Shown here: one piece after another, positions 18,202-27,268 of the stretch
How positions within the stretch are numbered: position 1 is the first letter of the stretch
Layout of the letters: every line of letters starts with the position of its first letter
DNA from: Trichococcus alkaliphilus
GTDB lineage: Bacteria > Bacillota > Bacilli > Lactobacillales > Aerococcaceae
Reading direction: 5' to 3'
DNA length: 64,000 nucleotides
Assembly: GCF_003008695.1 (NCBI RefSeq)
Contig: NZ_PXZT01000002.1
Location: 186,001 to 250,000 of the forward strand
Program-made: the position numbers and the translations under genes
Notes under the pieces: model-generated
Told to the model about the DNA's origin: nothing
The model's input: only the letters and a program-made list of their open reading frames with translations
Database searches by the model: none

Positions 18202-19065
18202 TCATTCTCCTTTTTGTATGCTGATTCTATTGTTTTTTCTGTAATTACTGGGTGTACTGCCCATATTATGTTTGAAATATCTGCTAAAATGGGCATCGCT
18301 TTCAAAACCGCATTCGCCGGAAATCATTTTGATCGATTTGGATGGCTCCATCAATAATGCCGTGCATGCTTGGGATAACCGGTATCCCATCGCATAAGCC
18401 ATGATGGTGTTTCCTGTGATTTCTTTGAAAGCATGCGACAAATAGGATTTGCTCAAATTAAGGGCTTGGGCGATATCATCGATATTGAACGAGTCACGGT
18501 AATTCTTGAAAATATATTCCGAAACCTTCTCCGCTATCTGTGTCTTTTCATCGACATAAGCCTGTCCTTTTTCTACGATTTTATCCGTTGAAGAATCTAT
18601 CATCAGAAGCAACTGGACTAAAGCCAGTTTGCGTTTCGCTTCATTTGCATAGGATTGGTCCAACTGCTGCAAATGATTCATTTCCCGGATAGCATTTTCT
18701 AAAAGGAGTTCATCCTTCTTTCGGAAAGTCCGAATGAGGCCATTGCGATTTTCAGTAAAGAACCGCAACAAATAGTCAATGTTCATGTCAGTCAGTAAAG
18801 GGGTAATCCAGTCGGCATCGAAATGGACGATGCTGCGTTCATAGGCATCCTTGTCTCCAATTACGTAGGCACGGTGAACCGTCATCCCATCCATCATCAG
18901 TAAGTCGCCAGGCTGAAGATAATAGATTTTATTACCGACCAGGAACCGACAATTTCCGCCGTGGAACAGGAATATTTCATATTGCGGATGTGTATGGAAA
19001 TCTAGGGCATATGCTTGCCCTTTGACGTGATATCCGATCAACAATTTTTCAATGATACGTGTCAC
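18202..19065 (-). CDS. AraC family transcriptional regulator
   Basis: Sugar-responsive activator, 287 residues. The N-terminal cupin-like sensing domain shows AYALDFHTHPQYEIFLFHGG and YYLQPGDLLMMDGMTVHRA. The C-terminal double helix-turn-helix includes FNIDDIAQALNLSKSYLSHAF and ISGECGFESDAHFSRYFKHN. It is first in the operon with three Gfo/Idh genes and an isomerase and very likely controls them and itself. The start is unclear: the GTG at 19065 has its GGAGG overlapping the codon, and no ATG is well placed. A good promoter lies 23-51 bases upstream. Confidence 0.9.
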   Translation of the reverse strand: MTRIIEKLLIGYHVKGQAYALDFHTHPQYEIFLFHGGNCRFLVGNKIYYLQPGDLLMMDGMTVHRAYVIGDKDAYERSIVHFDADWITPLLTDMNIDYLLRFFTENRNGLIRTFRKKDELLLENAIREMNHLQQLDQSYANEAKRKLALVQLLLMIDSSTDKIVEKGQAYVDEKTQIAEKVSEYIFKNYRDSFNIDDIAQALNLSKSYLSHAFKEITGNTIMAYAMGYRLSQACTALLMEPSKSIKMISGECGFESDAHFSRYFKHNMGSTPSNYRKNNRISIQKGE

Positions 19066-19087
19066 CTCCCTCTCTTTGACACTTCAA

Positions 19088-19116
19088 AGTATAAAATAAC
19101 AGCGGTTACAATTCAA
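19088..19116 (-). promoter_or_regulatory. Promoter of the AraC/Gfo-Idh operon
   Basis: TTGAAT (19111-19116), 17-base spacer, TATACT (19088-19093). Confidence 0.75.
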
Positions 19117-19172
19117 TGTCCTGAAATGCTTACATTTTCCAAATAATTGACCGAGAGTGCTTTTCGTTGTTC

Positions 19173-19208
19173 AAAAAAACAAAGTCGAGAAAAATACTTC
19201 TCGACTTT
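19173..19208 (-). terminator. Rho-independent terminator of the hexuronate operon
   Basis: AAAGTCGAGAA pairs perfectly with its complement (11 bp, 6-base loop) and is followed leftward by GTTTTTTT. It lies about 210 bases past the stop of the GH3 gene, beyond the long hairpin at 19306-19410. Confidence 0.88.
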
Positions 19209-19305
19209 ACTTGGTACAACAGCGTTTTGGGTGATTTGTGAACAAAATGGTACATTAGTTGGGTACCTTCTAAACGCAAATCATCGTATCCTTATAGAAC
19301 GGTTC

Positions 19306-19410
19306 TGAATCCTAGAGTTCTCCGCCTAACGCTGTTAAGGCCCACTCAGCCAAGATCGGGCTGCTTGGTCCTTAACCTCGTTAGTGCTCAAACTCTGAGC
19401 TCAGGATTCA
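19306..19410. other. Long symmetric imperfect hairpin in the 3' region of the hexuronate operon
   Basis: Four blocks pair in register: TGAATCCT (19306) with AGGATTCA (19403), AGAGTT (19314) with AACTCT (19391), CTAACG (19326) with CGTTAG (19379), and GTTAAGG (19334) with CCTTAAC (19370). Symmetric internal loops of 6x6 and 2x2 separate the inner blocks, and an apical CCAAG/CTTGG stem caps it. The 105-base structure starts 12 bases after the GH3 stop codon and precedes the terminator. It matches no RNA family I recognise; a stable 3'-UTR RNA or a small palindromic element is possible. Confidence 0.7.
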
Positions 19411-19421
19411 TCACACACTGA

Positions 19422-21164
19422 TTATAATTTAGCTTGCCATTTGTCGGTCCAGACTAGATCGTTGTGGCCGCCTTTAAATTCGGATTTGCCTTCCAGTTTG
19501 TCGATGACTTGTTTGATTGTTTCTTGGTTGTTGTGGTAGGCATTGATGAATGTTTTCACCATTGTCGCATCATGCAGATGTGTCGTGAAGTTCAATGATA
19601 CGAATGCATGCGGAACTTCCCAAACAAACCAAGGAACTTCGTTTGCCATGGCAGTGCTCCATTGGATGCGGTAGTTGTTTTGAGCGCCGTAGCCGACGAT
19701 ATCAGAAACTTCCAAAGCGAAGTCCACTTCATCACGGTATTTCAAAGTAGCGCCTTTCACGCGGGATCCGCGTTCGTTGACGGTCACTTCATAGCCGCGG
19801 CTTGTCAATTCGTCAATGAACAATTGTTGCGTTGCTGAACCGGCATCATTGATTCCGCCTTTTTCGCCTTCCAAAATGTACAAGCGGATGCGTTTGTGAT
19901 CAACAGGGTTGATTGGCAAGTTATTTTGGGTATCTTTGATCAGAGAGATCCCTTTATCAGCAGCTTCCGCTCTCCATTGCAGATGCTCTGCATTGCCGAT
20001 GACTTTCAAGTCTTCGCGTGTGCGCAACAATGTGCCGTTTGCTTGTTTTTCAGGCAAGTGCAATTTAGCTTTCAAGCCCAAGATACGACGCAAAGCATCA
20101 GTCAAACGTTCTTCAGTGATGACGCCGTTTTGGTAGCCTTTCAACATGAAACCGAAGTCCTCTTCAATGTTGTTGAAGAACAAGAACATATCGCAACCAG
20201 CAGCGATTGCTTTTGGAACATAATCTTCGCGGCGCATAGCCGATGTCATGCCTAGCATGTGCGTTGCATCAGTGATTACAAGGCCGTTGAAGTTCAGTTC
20301 GCCCTTCAATTCATCTTGGATCAATTCTTCAGCTAATGTTGCCGGCATGATGTCTTTGTCTTCTAAAGCAGGGTTCAATTCTTTTTGCAAAGCAGGGACT
20401 GCAATGTGTCCAGCCATGATCATTTCAACACCGCGGTCGATGTGGTTTTGATAAACTTTACCGAAGGAAGCGCGCCATTCTTCAGGACTCAATTCATTGA
20501 TGCCCAACACCAGATGTTGGTCGCGTTCTTCCGTTCCGTCTCCAGGGAAGTGCTTGATGCATTGGATAACGCCGTCTTCCATGTTTTCGCCGTTTTCAGC
20601 AGTCAAGCCATCTAAATACGCATTCGTATATTTGATGACAGTTTCTGCATCCGTACCGTAAGCACGCGTATTGACGATTGTGTTTCTCCAGTTGTAAAGG
20701 ATGTCTACACATGGGTCGAAGTTGACGTTTACGCCCAATGCTTTTTCTTCACGGGCAGAAACCAGCCCGGCATGATAAGAAACTTGTGGGTCGCCTGCAG
20801 CTTCACACTGTGCACCAGAAGCGATGTATGTTCCTTCGCCGCATGCGCCGTTTCCGCCTGCATCGCAGTTGGCAGCTACCAATAAAGGAATTTTGGACAT
20901 GGATTGCAATTCGTTCAACAGATCTTGGATATCTTCTTTTGAATTTCCGTGATAGCGTGCGCCACCGATGTGGAATTTTTCGATGATTTCTTGGTTTGTG
21001 AAGTCATTCCCTGAGAAGGCATCATTTCCGAAGAAGAAAAGGTTCGTGAACAATTGACCTACTTTTTCCTCATCCGTCATACCAGTGATCGTTTCGTTTA
21101 CCCAAGCGACCTGTTTGTCGTTAAGATTGTACGGTTTTGCTTTTAAATCAACTAATTTTGGCAC
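19422..21164 (-). CDS. Glycoside hydrolase family 3 (NagZ-like)
   Basis: Cytoplasmic GH3 enzyme, about 580 residues. The NagZ-type Asp/His dyad region is CIKHFPGDGTEERDQH and the nucleophile region is LVITDATHMLGM. A C-terminal flavodoxin-like domain follows (IRLYILEGEKGG onward). NagZ-type GH3 enzymes remove terminal beta-N-acetylglucosamine. Here the gene closes the hexuronate operon, so release of a sugar from a uronic-acid glycoside is also plausible. GTG at 21164 is chosen because GGAGG lies 7 bases upstream; an ATG at 21203 has no RBS. A paralog lies at 47604-49367. No signal peptide is seen, so the substrate must enter first. Confidence 0.87.
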   Translation of the reverse strand: MPKLVDLKAKPYNLNDKQVAWVNETITGMTDEEKVGQLFTNLFFFGNDAFSGNDFTNQEIIEKFHIGGARYHGNSKEDIQDLLNELQSMSKIPLLVAANCDAGGNGACGEGTYIASGAQCEAAGDPQVSYHAGLVSAREEKALGVNVNFDPCVDILYNWRNTIVNTRAYGTDAETVIKYTNAYLDGLTAENGENMEDGVIQCIKHFPGDGTEERDQHLVLGINELSPEEWRASFGKVYQNHIDRGVEMIMAGHIAVPALQKELNPALEDKDIMPATLAEELIQDELKGELNFNGLVITDATHMLGMTSAMRREDYVPKAIAAGCDMFLFFNNIEEDFGFMLKGYQNGVITEERLTDALRRILGLKAKLHLPEKQANGTLLRTREDLKVIGNAEHLQWRAEAADKGISLIKDTQNNLPINPVDHKRIRLYILEGEKGGINDAGSATQQLFIDELTSRGYEVTVNERGSRVKGATLKYRDEVDFALEVSDIVGYGAQNNYRIQWSTAMANEVPWFVWEVPHAFVSLNFTTHLHDATMVKTFINAYHNNQETIKQVIDKLEGKSEFKGGHNDLVWTDKWQAKL

Positions 21165-21218
21165 TTTTTTTCCTCCTGATAACGTAATGTTTCTAACTTG
21201 CAAATAGTGAAAATGAGA

Positions 21219-22067
21219 TTAATCGAATTGAGCCAATAATGCATGGAATTCCCCAAGCACTTTTTCTTGGTAAGCTCCTGCATATTCTTTGTTCAGGAAT
21301 TTCTCGATCGCTTCATTGCTTAGACGTTCCCAAGAGAATTCTTCTTTTCCGAAGAGGATCGGATAATAGAATACTCCATTCACCGCTGCCGCTTGTTCAT
21401 CTCCTGGTGCGTCGCCGACCATCAAAATTTCGTCAGCTGCATAGCCTTTCGTCAACAGATCAGCGATAGCGTCCGCTTTGCTGCCTACTTCCTGGCCGTA
21501 GACTACGTCAACTTGCGGCATCAGATTGTGTCTGTTCCATTCGCTGTTCAAAGCTTCACTGTTGGCTGAACTCACGATTGCGACATCCGTCAGGCCATGG
21601 ATTTTTGTCAGCCCTTCGAGAACGCCGGGGAATGGCTTGTCTTCGCCAGCCAACTCGGTTTCGATGCCTTCGTTGACTTTCTTGCTCCATACCAAAGCTT
21701 TTTCCAGATCTTCGGAAGAAGCTTTCGCGATCTCCGCTTCAAGTGAGGCATTCGATAATGATGGCGCATTGTTTGCCCAATCGGTCAGTGCCGTAATATC
21801 GCCGATGTCTTCGCCTTTTTCCTGCGCTTCGATCAACGTCAAGACCAATGCTTTGAAGCGATTGATGCCGCGTGTGCTTGAGAACAGGTTGATGCGGTTC
21901 CAGTCAGCCAAGAAAGTTTTGCGATCTTTGATGCCATACTCATCCGCTGCCAAAGGACCGAAGAAACGTTCATGCTTCACGTTCATCGTATCCATTGCGC
22001 AACCGTCCGAATCGACACAGACTAGGAATTTTTTTTGTTTCGTGAATTGTGTTGGGTGTGTAGACAT
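21219..22067 (-). CDS. HAD superfamily hydrolase
   Basis: Predicted phosphatase, 282 residues. HAD motif I is VCVDSDGCAMDTM near residue 20 (the nucleophile is the first Asp), motif II is VAIVSSANSEAL near 165 and motif III/IV is ILMVGDAPGDEQAA near 220. It has an unusually large helical cap (about residues 35-150). The ATG at 22067 has AGGAG upstream; a longer frame reaches 22133 but is not supported. It lies between uxuB and the GH3 gene in the hexuronate operon, so the substrate may be a phosphorylated sugar acid, but nothing in the sequence fixes it. Confidence 0.82.
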   Translation of the reverse strand: MSTHPTQFTKQKKFLVCVDSDGCAMDTMNVKHERFFGPLAADEYGIKDRKTFLADWNRINLFSSTRGINRFKALVLTLIEAQEKGEDIGDITALTDWANNAPSLSNASLEAEIAKASSEDLEKALVWSKKVNEGIETELAGEDKPFPGVLEGLTKIHGLTDVAIVSSANSEALNSEWNRHNLMPQVDVVYGQEVGSKADAIADLLTKGYAADEILMVGDAPGDEQAAAVNGVFYYPILFGKEEFSWERLSNEAIEKFLNKEYAGAYQEKVLGEFHALLAQFD

Positions 22068-22166
22068 ATTTTTCTCTCCTAACTTGATATCAACGTGAAA
22101 AAAAGACAGATAGAGAAGAACTGTGCAACACATTTCGTTCTATCTGCCCTATTCAATTACTTAAAC

Positions 22167-23012
22167 TTATACGCCTGAATACGCGTTGAAGCCGCCATCG
22201 ATCGGCAATACGACGCCGTTCACAAAGCTTGCAGCTTTATCGTCAGCCAAGAACAGCAAGCCGCCGATCAATTCATGCGGTTCGCCGAAACGGCCCATTG
22301 GTGTGCCGTTCAGGATTTTGCCTGTACGAGGAGTCGGTGTGCCATCTTCATTGAACAATAGCGCTTGGTTTTGTTTTGAAACCAAGAAACCAGGAGCGAT
22401 CGCATTGACACGGATGCCTACGTGAGCAAAGTGGACAGCCAACCATTCAGTCAAGTTGGAGATAGCAGCTTTTGCGCCTGAGTAAGCAACGATTTTGGTC
22501 AATGGTGTGAAACCGTTCATGCTTGAGATGTTGATGATGTTAGCGCCTGGACGGCCAACCATGTCTTTAGCAAAAACTTGTGTAGGCAATACTGTACCCA
22601 AGAAGTTCAAGTTGAAGACGAATTCGATGCCGCTTTGTTCCAAGTCGAAGAATGTTTTTGTTCCTTCAGGCAGATCAGTTTCGTGGTACTCGTTGTCAGT
22701 CGTTGCGCGCGCGTTGTTGCCGCCTGCTCCGTTGACCAAGATATCCACTTCGCCTAATTCGGCTACGACAGCTTCTTTAGCTGCTTGCAGACTTGGCAAT
22801 TCCAATACGTTGGCTTTGAATGCTTTAGCGATACCGCCTGCAGCTACGATTTCGTCAGCGTATGCTTGTGCGTTATCCAAGTTTAAGTCCAAAAGAGCTA
22901 CTTTAGCGCCTGCTCTGGCGAATTCTTTCGCGAAATAAGAGCATAAAACGCCGCCTGCACCTGTTACTACTACTACTTTATCGGTAAAATCATGTACGAA
23001 TGGGCTTGTCAT
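22167..23012 (-). CDS. uxuB: D-mannonate oxidoreductase (fructuronate reductase), SDR type
   Basis: Reduces D-fructuronate to D-mannonate with NAD(P)H in glucuronate breakdown. It is a 281-residue short-chain dehydrogenase like B. subtilis UxuB (YjmF), not the long-chain E. coli type. The cofactor motif is VVVTGAGGVLCSYFAKEFA, NAG is in LVNGAGGNNAR, the catalytic Ser is in INISSMNGF and Tyr-x3-Lys in VAYSGAKAAISN. RBS AAGGA precedes the ATG. Its position after uxuA and uxaC supports the substrate; alone the family could also be a gluconate dehydrogenase. Confidence 0.9.
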   Translation of the reverse strand: MTSPFVHDFTDKVVVVTGAGGVLCSYFAKEFARAGAKVALLDLNLDNAQAYADEIVAAGGIAKAFKANVLELPSLQAAKEAVVAELGEVDILVNGAGGNNARATTDNEYHETDLPEGTKTFFDLEQSGIEFVFNLNFLGTVLPTQVFAKDMVGRPGANIINISSMNGFTPLTKIVAYSGAKAAISNLTEWLAVHFAHVGIRVNAIAPGFLVSKQNQALLFNEDGTPTPRTGKILNGTPMGRFGEPHELIGGLLFLADDKAASFVNGVVLPIDGGFNAYSGV

Positions 23013-23044
23013 GGTGATTTTCCTTCTTCCTTATTGTTGTTTTT

Positions 23045-24100
23045 TTATTGTTGTTTTTGAGCTTTCAAGTTTTTCTTCACTGCTTCTTCCAAACCATTCA
23101 GGTAAGTTGCACCTAGCGCACGGTCATACAAACCATAACCTGGTTTGCCAGTTTCTCCCCAGATCATACGGCCATGGTCTGGACGGATTGCACCTTCAAA
23201 GCCGCCTTCAACACATGCTTTTACTACTTCATACATATCAATGGATCCCATTTCGGACAAGTGAGCAGATTCTTGGAATGAACGTCCGCCGACCAATTTC
23301 ACGTTGCGTGCATGCACGAAGTTTACGCGTTTTTTAGCAAGCATATCTTTCAGGATAGCCACTGCATCGTTTTTAGGATCTGAAGCGAATGAACCTACGC
23401 ATAATGTAACGCCGTTATATTCGCTGTCGTACAATTTGATGAAACGGTTCAATGCTTCTCCGCCAGTGATAATACGCGGCAATCCGAAGATGCTGTATGG
23501 AGGATCATCAGGGTGAATAGCCATCTTCACGCCGGCTGCCTCAGCTGTAGGCATGATCGCTTTGATGAAGTATTCTAGGTTTTCCCATAGTTTTTCTTCG
23601 TCAACTTCTTTGTATTCATCCATTAAAGCGTTCAATTCTTCAGAAGTGTAGCTTTCGTCCCAACCTGGAAGAGAAAGCGTACGTGGGTCCATTTTGTTTA
23701 CTTCTTCTTCATCGAAGATCAACGCATTTGAACCATCCGGTAATTCGTATGCCAAGTTGGAACGAGTCCAGTCAAAGATTGGCATAAAGTTGTAACATAC
23801 AACAGGAATTCCTGCTTTGCCTAAGTTACGTAAGGTTTCTTTGTATGCATCGATGTATTGATCACGGTCTGGACGACCCAATTTGATGGATTCGTGAACC
23901 GGAACAGATTCAATAACAGAGATGTATAGGCCTTCAGCTTCAACGTCCGCTTTCAATTTTTCAATTCTTTCCAATGGCCAAGATTGACCAACCGGGATAT
24001 CGTAAACTGCAGTAACGATTCCTTTCATACCAGGGATTTGACGGATATTTTTCAGTGTAACAGGGTCCTCATGACCGTACCATCTGAATGACATTTCCAT
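23045..24100 (-). CDS. uxuA: Mannonate dehydratase
   Basis: Dehydrates D-mannonate to 2-keto-3-deoxygluconate; Mn/Fe-dependent TIM barrel. The N-terminus MSFRWYGHEDPVTLKNIRQIPG, which may start at either of two close ATGs, and the blocks VKMAIHPDDPPYSIFGLPR, VNFVHARNVKL and AIRPDHGRMIWGE are diagnostic and include the metal ligands. Length 351 is typical. The gene lies 32 bases after uxaC and 32 bases before uxuB in a single leftward operon. Confidence 0.96.
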   Translation of the reverse strand: MEMSFRWYGHEDPVTLKNIRQIPGMKGIVTAVYDIPVGQSWPLERIEKLKADVEAEGLYISVIESVPVHESIKLGRPDRDQYIDAYKETLRNLGKAGIPVVCYNFMPIFDWTRSNLAYELPDGSNALIFDEEEVNKMDPRTLSLPGWDESYTSEELNALMDEYKEVDEEKLWENLEYFIKAIMPTAEAAGVKMAIHPDDPPYSIFGLPRIITGGEALNRFIKLYDSEYNGVTLCVGSFASDPKNDAVAILKDMLAKKRVNFVHARNVKLVGGRSFQESAHLSEMGSIDMYEVVKACVEGGFEGAIRPDHGRMIWGETGKPGYGLYDRALGATYLNGLEEAVKKNLKAQKQQ

Positions 24101-24132
24101 TGCAATACACTTCCTCTTCTTTTTTTATTTTT

Positions 24133-25548
24133 TTATTTTTTAAAATCAAAGTATGCTACAGCGTTGTTGTAGCAGATGTTCGTGATCAGCTTTTCAAGTA
24201 ACTTGGCATCATTCGGGATTTCTCCACGTTCCACGAGATCACCGATGAAATCACAAAGGATGCGGCGGAAATACTCATGACGCGTATAGGAGATGAAGCT
24301 TCTTGAATCTGTCAGCATGCCGACAAAATTCATCAACAACCCTGCTTCGGATAAGGATTTCAATTGTTTCAGCATGCCGTACTTGGTGTCGTTGAACCAC
24401 CAACCGGAACCCATCTGGACTTTGCTCTTGATGCCTTTATCGTTCACTTGGAAGTTCGTGATTGCCGTTCCCACTAAGTCGAAATAAGTAGGGTCAAGGT
24501 TATAGGCGATGAATTTAGGCAGTTCATTCGTCAGGTCCATTGCACCAAGAAGATTGTTCAAAGCGTAGGACACGTTCGGTTGATCCTGGATGGAATCGAA
24601 GCCCGCATCCGCGCCTAATTCAGCAAACATGCGCTTGTTGTTGTTGCGGATGGCGCCGAAGTGCAATTGCATCACGAAGTCTTTGGCAGCATAGATTTTG
24701 CCTAGTTCCACCAACAGGCGTGTTTGATATTTTGCATATTCCGCTTCCGAAATGCTGTCTCCTGCGATCGCTTTAGCGTAGATGGCTTCAATCTCTTCAT
24801 CCGTGGCTTCAGCATAGTAGATTTGGGATAAACCGTGGTCGGAAACGTTCGAACCATGATCCGCAAAATATTGGATCCGCTCTTCCATTCCTTCCAGCAA
24901 CTCAGCGAATGTCGCCATTCCCTTGCCTGTCGTTTCTTGCATTTTTCCAATGAAACCAGCAAATTTGGCTGCGTCTTGGATGGCAAAAGCTTCATCCGGA
25001 CGGAAACCAGGAACGACGGCGACATCAAATGTCTCGTCTTCAGCGATTGCTTTATGCCATTCCAACGTATCCGTTGGGTTGTCCGTCGTGCAAATGAAGG
25101 TGACGTTGGAATTTTGGATCAATTTACGCGCTGTCAGCTTTTCTTCTTTCAACACGCGGTTGCATTCCGCATAGATTTCCTTCCAGTTGGCGCTGGTTAG
25201 TGTTTCTTCTATATGGAAATACTTTTTCAATTCCAAGGCTGTCCAGTGGAACAACGGGTTCCCTACTGCATTCTCAGCAGTGTAGGCCCAAGCTTCAAAT
25301 TTTTCTTCAGGAGAAGCATTGCCGGTGATTTTTTCTTCCGGAATTCCCATCGCACGCATCGCGCGCCATTTGTAATGATCTCCGCCCAACCAGAGTTCCG
25401 TGATGTTTTCGAACTCATAGTCTTCAGCGATTTGTTGTGGGACCAAATGGCAGTGGTAATCGAAGATGGGCATGTTTTCCGCATATTCGTGGTAAAGTTT
25501 TTTGGCCGTTTCGGACTGTAACATAAAGTCGTCATGAATAAATGACAT
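24133..25548 (-). CDS. uxaC: Glucuronate isomerase (uronate isomerase)
   Basis: Converts D-glucuronate to D-fructuronate, and galacturonate to tagaturonate; amidohydrolase fold, 471 residues as expected. Motifs are PIFDYHCHLVPQQIA near residue 30, ELWLGGDHYKWRAMR near 52, VMQLHFGAIRNNN near 292 and LTDSRSFISYTRHEYFRRIL near 413. RBS AGGGG lies 10 bases before the ATG. Second gene of the eda-uxaC-uxuA-uxuB operon. The absence of uxaA/uxaB homologs nearby points to glucuronate as the main substrate. Confidence 0.97.
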   Translation of the reverse strand: MSFIHDDFMLQSETAKKLYHEYAENMPIFDYHCHLVPQQIAEDYEFENITELWLGGDHYKWRAMRAMGIPEEKITGNASPEEKFEAWAYTAENAVGNPLFHWTALELKKYFHIEETLTSANWKEIYAECNRVLKEEKLTARKLIQNSNVTFICTTDNPTDTLEWHKAIAEDETFDVAVVPGFRPDEAFAIQDAAKFAGFIGKMQETTGKGMATFAELLEGMEERIQYFADHGSNVSDHGLSQIYYAEATDEEIEAIYAKAIAGDSISEAEYAKYQTRLLVELGKIYAAKDFVMQLHFGAIRNNNKRMFAELGADAGFDSIQDQPNVSYALNNLLGAMDLTNELPKFIAYNLDPTYFDLVGTAITNFQVNDKGIKSKVQMGSGWWFNDTKYGMLKQLKSLSEAGLLMNFVGMLTDSRSFISYTRHEYFRRILCDFIGDLVERGEIPNDAKLLEKLITNICYNNAVAYFDFKK

Positions 25549-25591
25549 GTGAAGAAATCCCCTTCCGAGCTTTATTTTGAAATACTATTGA

Positions 25592-26239
25592 TTATTGCGC
25601 TTTGATTTCTGCCAAGCGATCGGCGAATTCTTTAGCTGCAGCCGCCACACTCGCGTAGCCGCCTTCTTTAAGGTTGCGTGTCAAGGCACTGCCGACACCG
25701 ACCGACCAAGCTCCGTTTGCGATCCATTTGTCCATGTTCTCAATGCTTACGCCACCTGATGGCATCACGTCAACCCAAGGAATAGGACCATGAACGTCTT
25801 TGATGAATCCAGGACCCAATAAACCACCCGGGAAAAGCTTGACTACTTCGCAGCCAGTTTCCAAAGCCATTTGAATTTCTGTAACAGAACCGCATCCAGG
25901 CAAGTAAGGAACCGTGTATAGGTTGCACATTCTTGAAATTTTTTCATTAAAGGAAGGGCTTACGATAAATTTCGCTCCGTTCATGATCGAAATTCTCGCA
26001 GCAACTTCATCCAATACCGTACCTGCACCTACAACCATATCCGTTCCTGCGAATTCATCAGACAGCTTACGCATAACATTTTCAGCACCCGGTGTCGAAA
26101 ATGTCACCTCGATGTTCTTGATGCCTCCTTGATAAGCTGCTTTTGAAATCTCGTAACCTGCCTCTTCGGAAGCTCCGCGCACTACTGCAAACAGGTAATT
26201 CTCTTGTAATTGAGCCAGGGTATCTCTCTTGACGCTCAT
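25592..26239 (-). CDS. eda: KDPG aldolase
   Basis: Class I aldolase that splits 2-keto-3-deoxy-6-phosphogluconate into pyruvate and glyceraldehyde-3-phosphate. Length 215. The catalytic Glu region is NIEVTFSTPGAENVM near residue 45, the Schiff-base lysine is in GAKFIVSPSFNEK near 120, and GCEVVKLFPGGLLGP and DVMPSGGVSIEN follow. First gene of the hexuronate operon, with an IclR-type operator 20-36 bases upstream. Its substrate needs a KDG kinase, and no such gene is in the window. Confidence 0.95.
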   Translation of the reverse strand: MSVKRDTLAQLQENYLFAVVRGASEEAGYEISKAAYQGGIKNIEVTFSTPGAENVMRKLSDEFAGTDMVVGAGTVLDEVAARISIMNGAKFIVSPSFNEKISRMCNLYTVPYLPGCGSVTEIQMALETGCEVVKLFPGGLLGPGFIKDVHGPIPWVDVMPSGGVSIENMDKWIANGAWSVGVGSALTRNLKEGGYASVAAAAKEFADRLAEIKAQ

Positions 26240-26258
26240 TTGTCATCCTCCATTCATG

Positions 26259-26275
26259 GTTTCGCATTGTGGAAC
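26259..26275. promoter_or_regulatory. KdgR-type operator before eda
   Basis: GTTTCGCATTGTGGAAC, a 17-base palindrome-like site matching the two sites at 27388 and 27639. The inferred ideal is GTTTCACA-N-TGTGAAAC. Confidence 0.65.
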
Positions 26276-26418
26276 TCAGTATCATAACTCGAGTTCATTA
26301 TAGAATTTACCATCTTTTATGTCAACGATATTCCATCAGAAATATAAAAATGAATGGCCAATTGTGAAAAAAATGTGGCGTACCCTTGAATGGCTCCATA
26401 AAAAACAAAAGGATATAC

Positions 26419-26462
26419 AAAAAACTCCCCACAAACGCATGTATCATGCGGTTCGTGGGGAG
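26419..26462 (-). terminator. Rho-independent terminator of the IclR gene
   Basis: CTCCCCAC/GTGGGGAG outer stem with an inner CGCATG/CATGCG stem, followed leftward by six T, 33 bases after the stop at 26495. Confidence 0.92.
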
Positions 26463-26494
26463 GCCCTGCTGTATCGGCTTCAGATCTTAAAGGA

Positions 26495-27268
26495 TCAAAA
26501 GTGACCGAGCAACTGCGAAATTTTTGTGGAGTACTCCAAAATTTTTCCTGTGTAGAAGTCTTTATCAACCATATCGGACAATGGCAAGGAGATGCTGATC
26601 GCTCCTGCGGCAACTTCTCTTGCGCTCGAAAACGCTGCAGCGATGCAGACGATGCCCTCTTCAAACTCTTCATCGTCGAGGGCGTAACCATTCCTTCTGA
26701 TTTCATCCAGTTCATTGACGAGTTCTTCATAAGTGGTGATTGTGCGTCCGGTCTTCTGTTCCGGAACGATACTCTCCCAATATTCACGGACGGCAGCATT
26801 TTGACGGGTGCTCAGAAGCGCTTTTCCGACCGCAGTGCAATAAAGCGGCGCTTTTGTACCAATCTTTGATTGCATCCGCACGCCGCGGGACTCACCATAC
26901 TTATCGATATAGAGTACTTCATCATTGTCTTCCACAACCAAATGCACGGTCTGTTTTGTATCATCCGACAACTGACGGATCATGCTTTTGGCCACATTCA
27001 AAAAGTCGATGTTGTGGACACGTTTGTTCCCGAGATGGAACATCTTCAAGGAAATGCGATATTGCTTAGTATAAGGATTGCGGTCGATATAGCCGTTTTC
27101 CATCAGCGAGTTCACCAAGCGATGGGTCGTTGCTTTATGCAGATGGACTTTTTCGCTCAACTCCATCAGGCTGAGACTTGGATAGTCCGCCAAAGTTTCC
27201 AGGATCGATAAGGCCCGATCTATCGATTGCACTTTTGGGCTTGTGTTTGACTCTTCTTTTTGTACCAT
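26495..27268 (-). CDS. IclR family regulator (KdgR-like)
   Basis: Repressor expected to sense a hexuronate intermediate such as KDG(P). The N-terminal winged helix shows VQSIDRALSILETLADYPSLS and LHKATTHRLVNSLMENGYI. The C-terminal IclR effector domain includes APLYCTAVGKALLS and a conserved Asp/Glu-rich stretch before IVCIAAAFSSAREV. The start at 27268 (AAGG 10 bases upstream) places the HTH where family members have it; in-frame ATGs up to 27340 would give up to 281 residues. It lies between the operon and the divergent symporter gene, both carrying the same operator, so it is the likely local regulator. Confidence 0.88.
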   Translation of the reverse strand: MVQKEESNTSPKVQSIDRALSILETLADYPSLSLMELSEKVHLHKATTHRLVNSLMENGYIDRNPYTKQYRISLKMFHLGNKRVHNIDFLNVAKSMIRQLSDDTKQTVHLVVEDNDEVLYIDKYGESRGVRMQSKIGTKAPLYCTAVGKALLSTRQNAAVREYWESIVPEQKTGRTITTYEELVNELDEIRRNGYALDDEEFEEGIVCIAAAFSSAREVAAGAISISLPLSDMVDKDFYTGKILEYSTKISQLLGHF

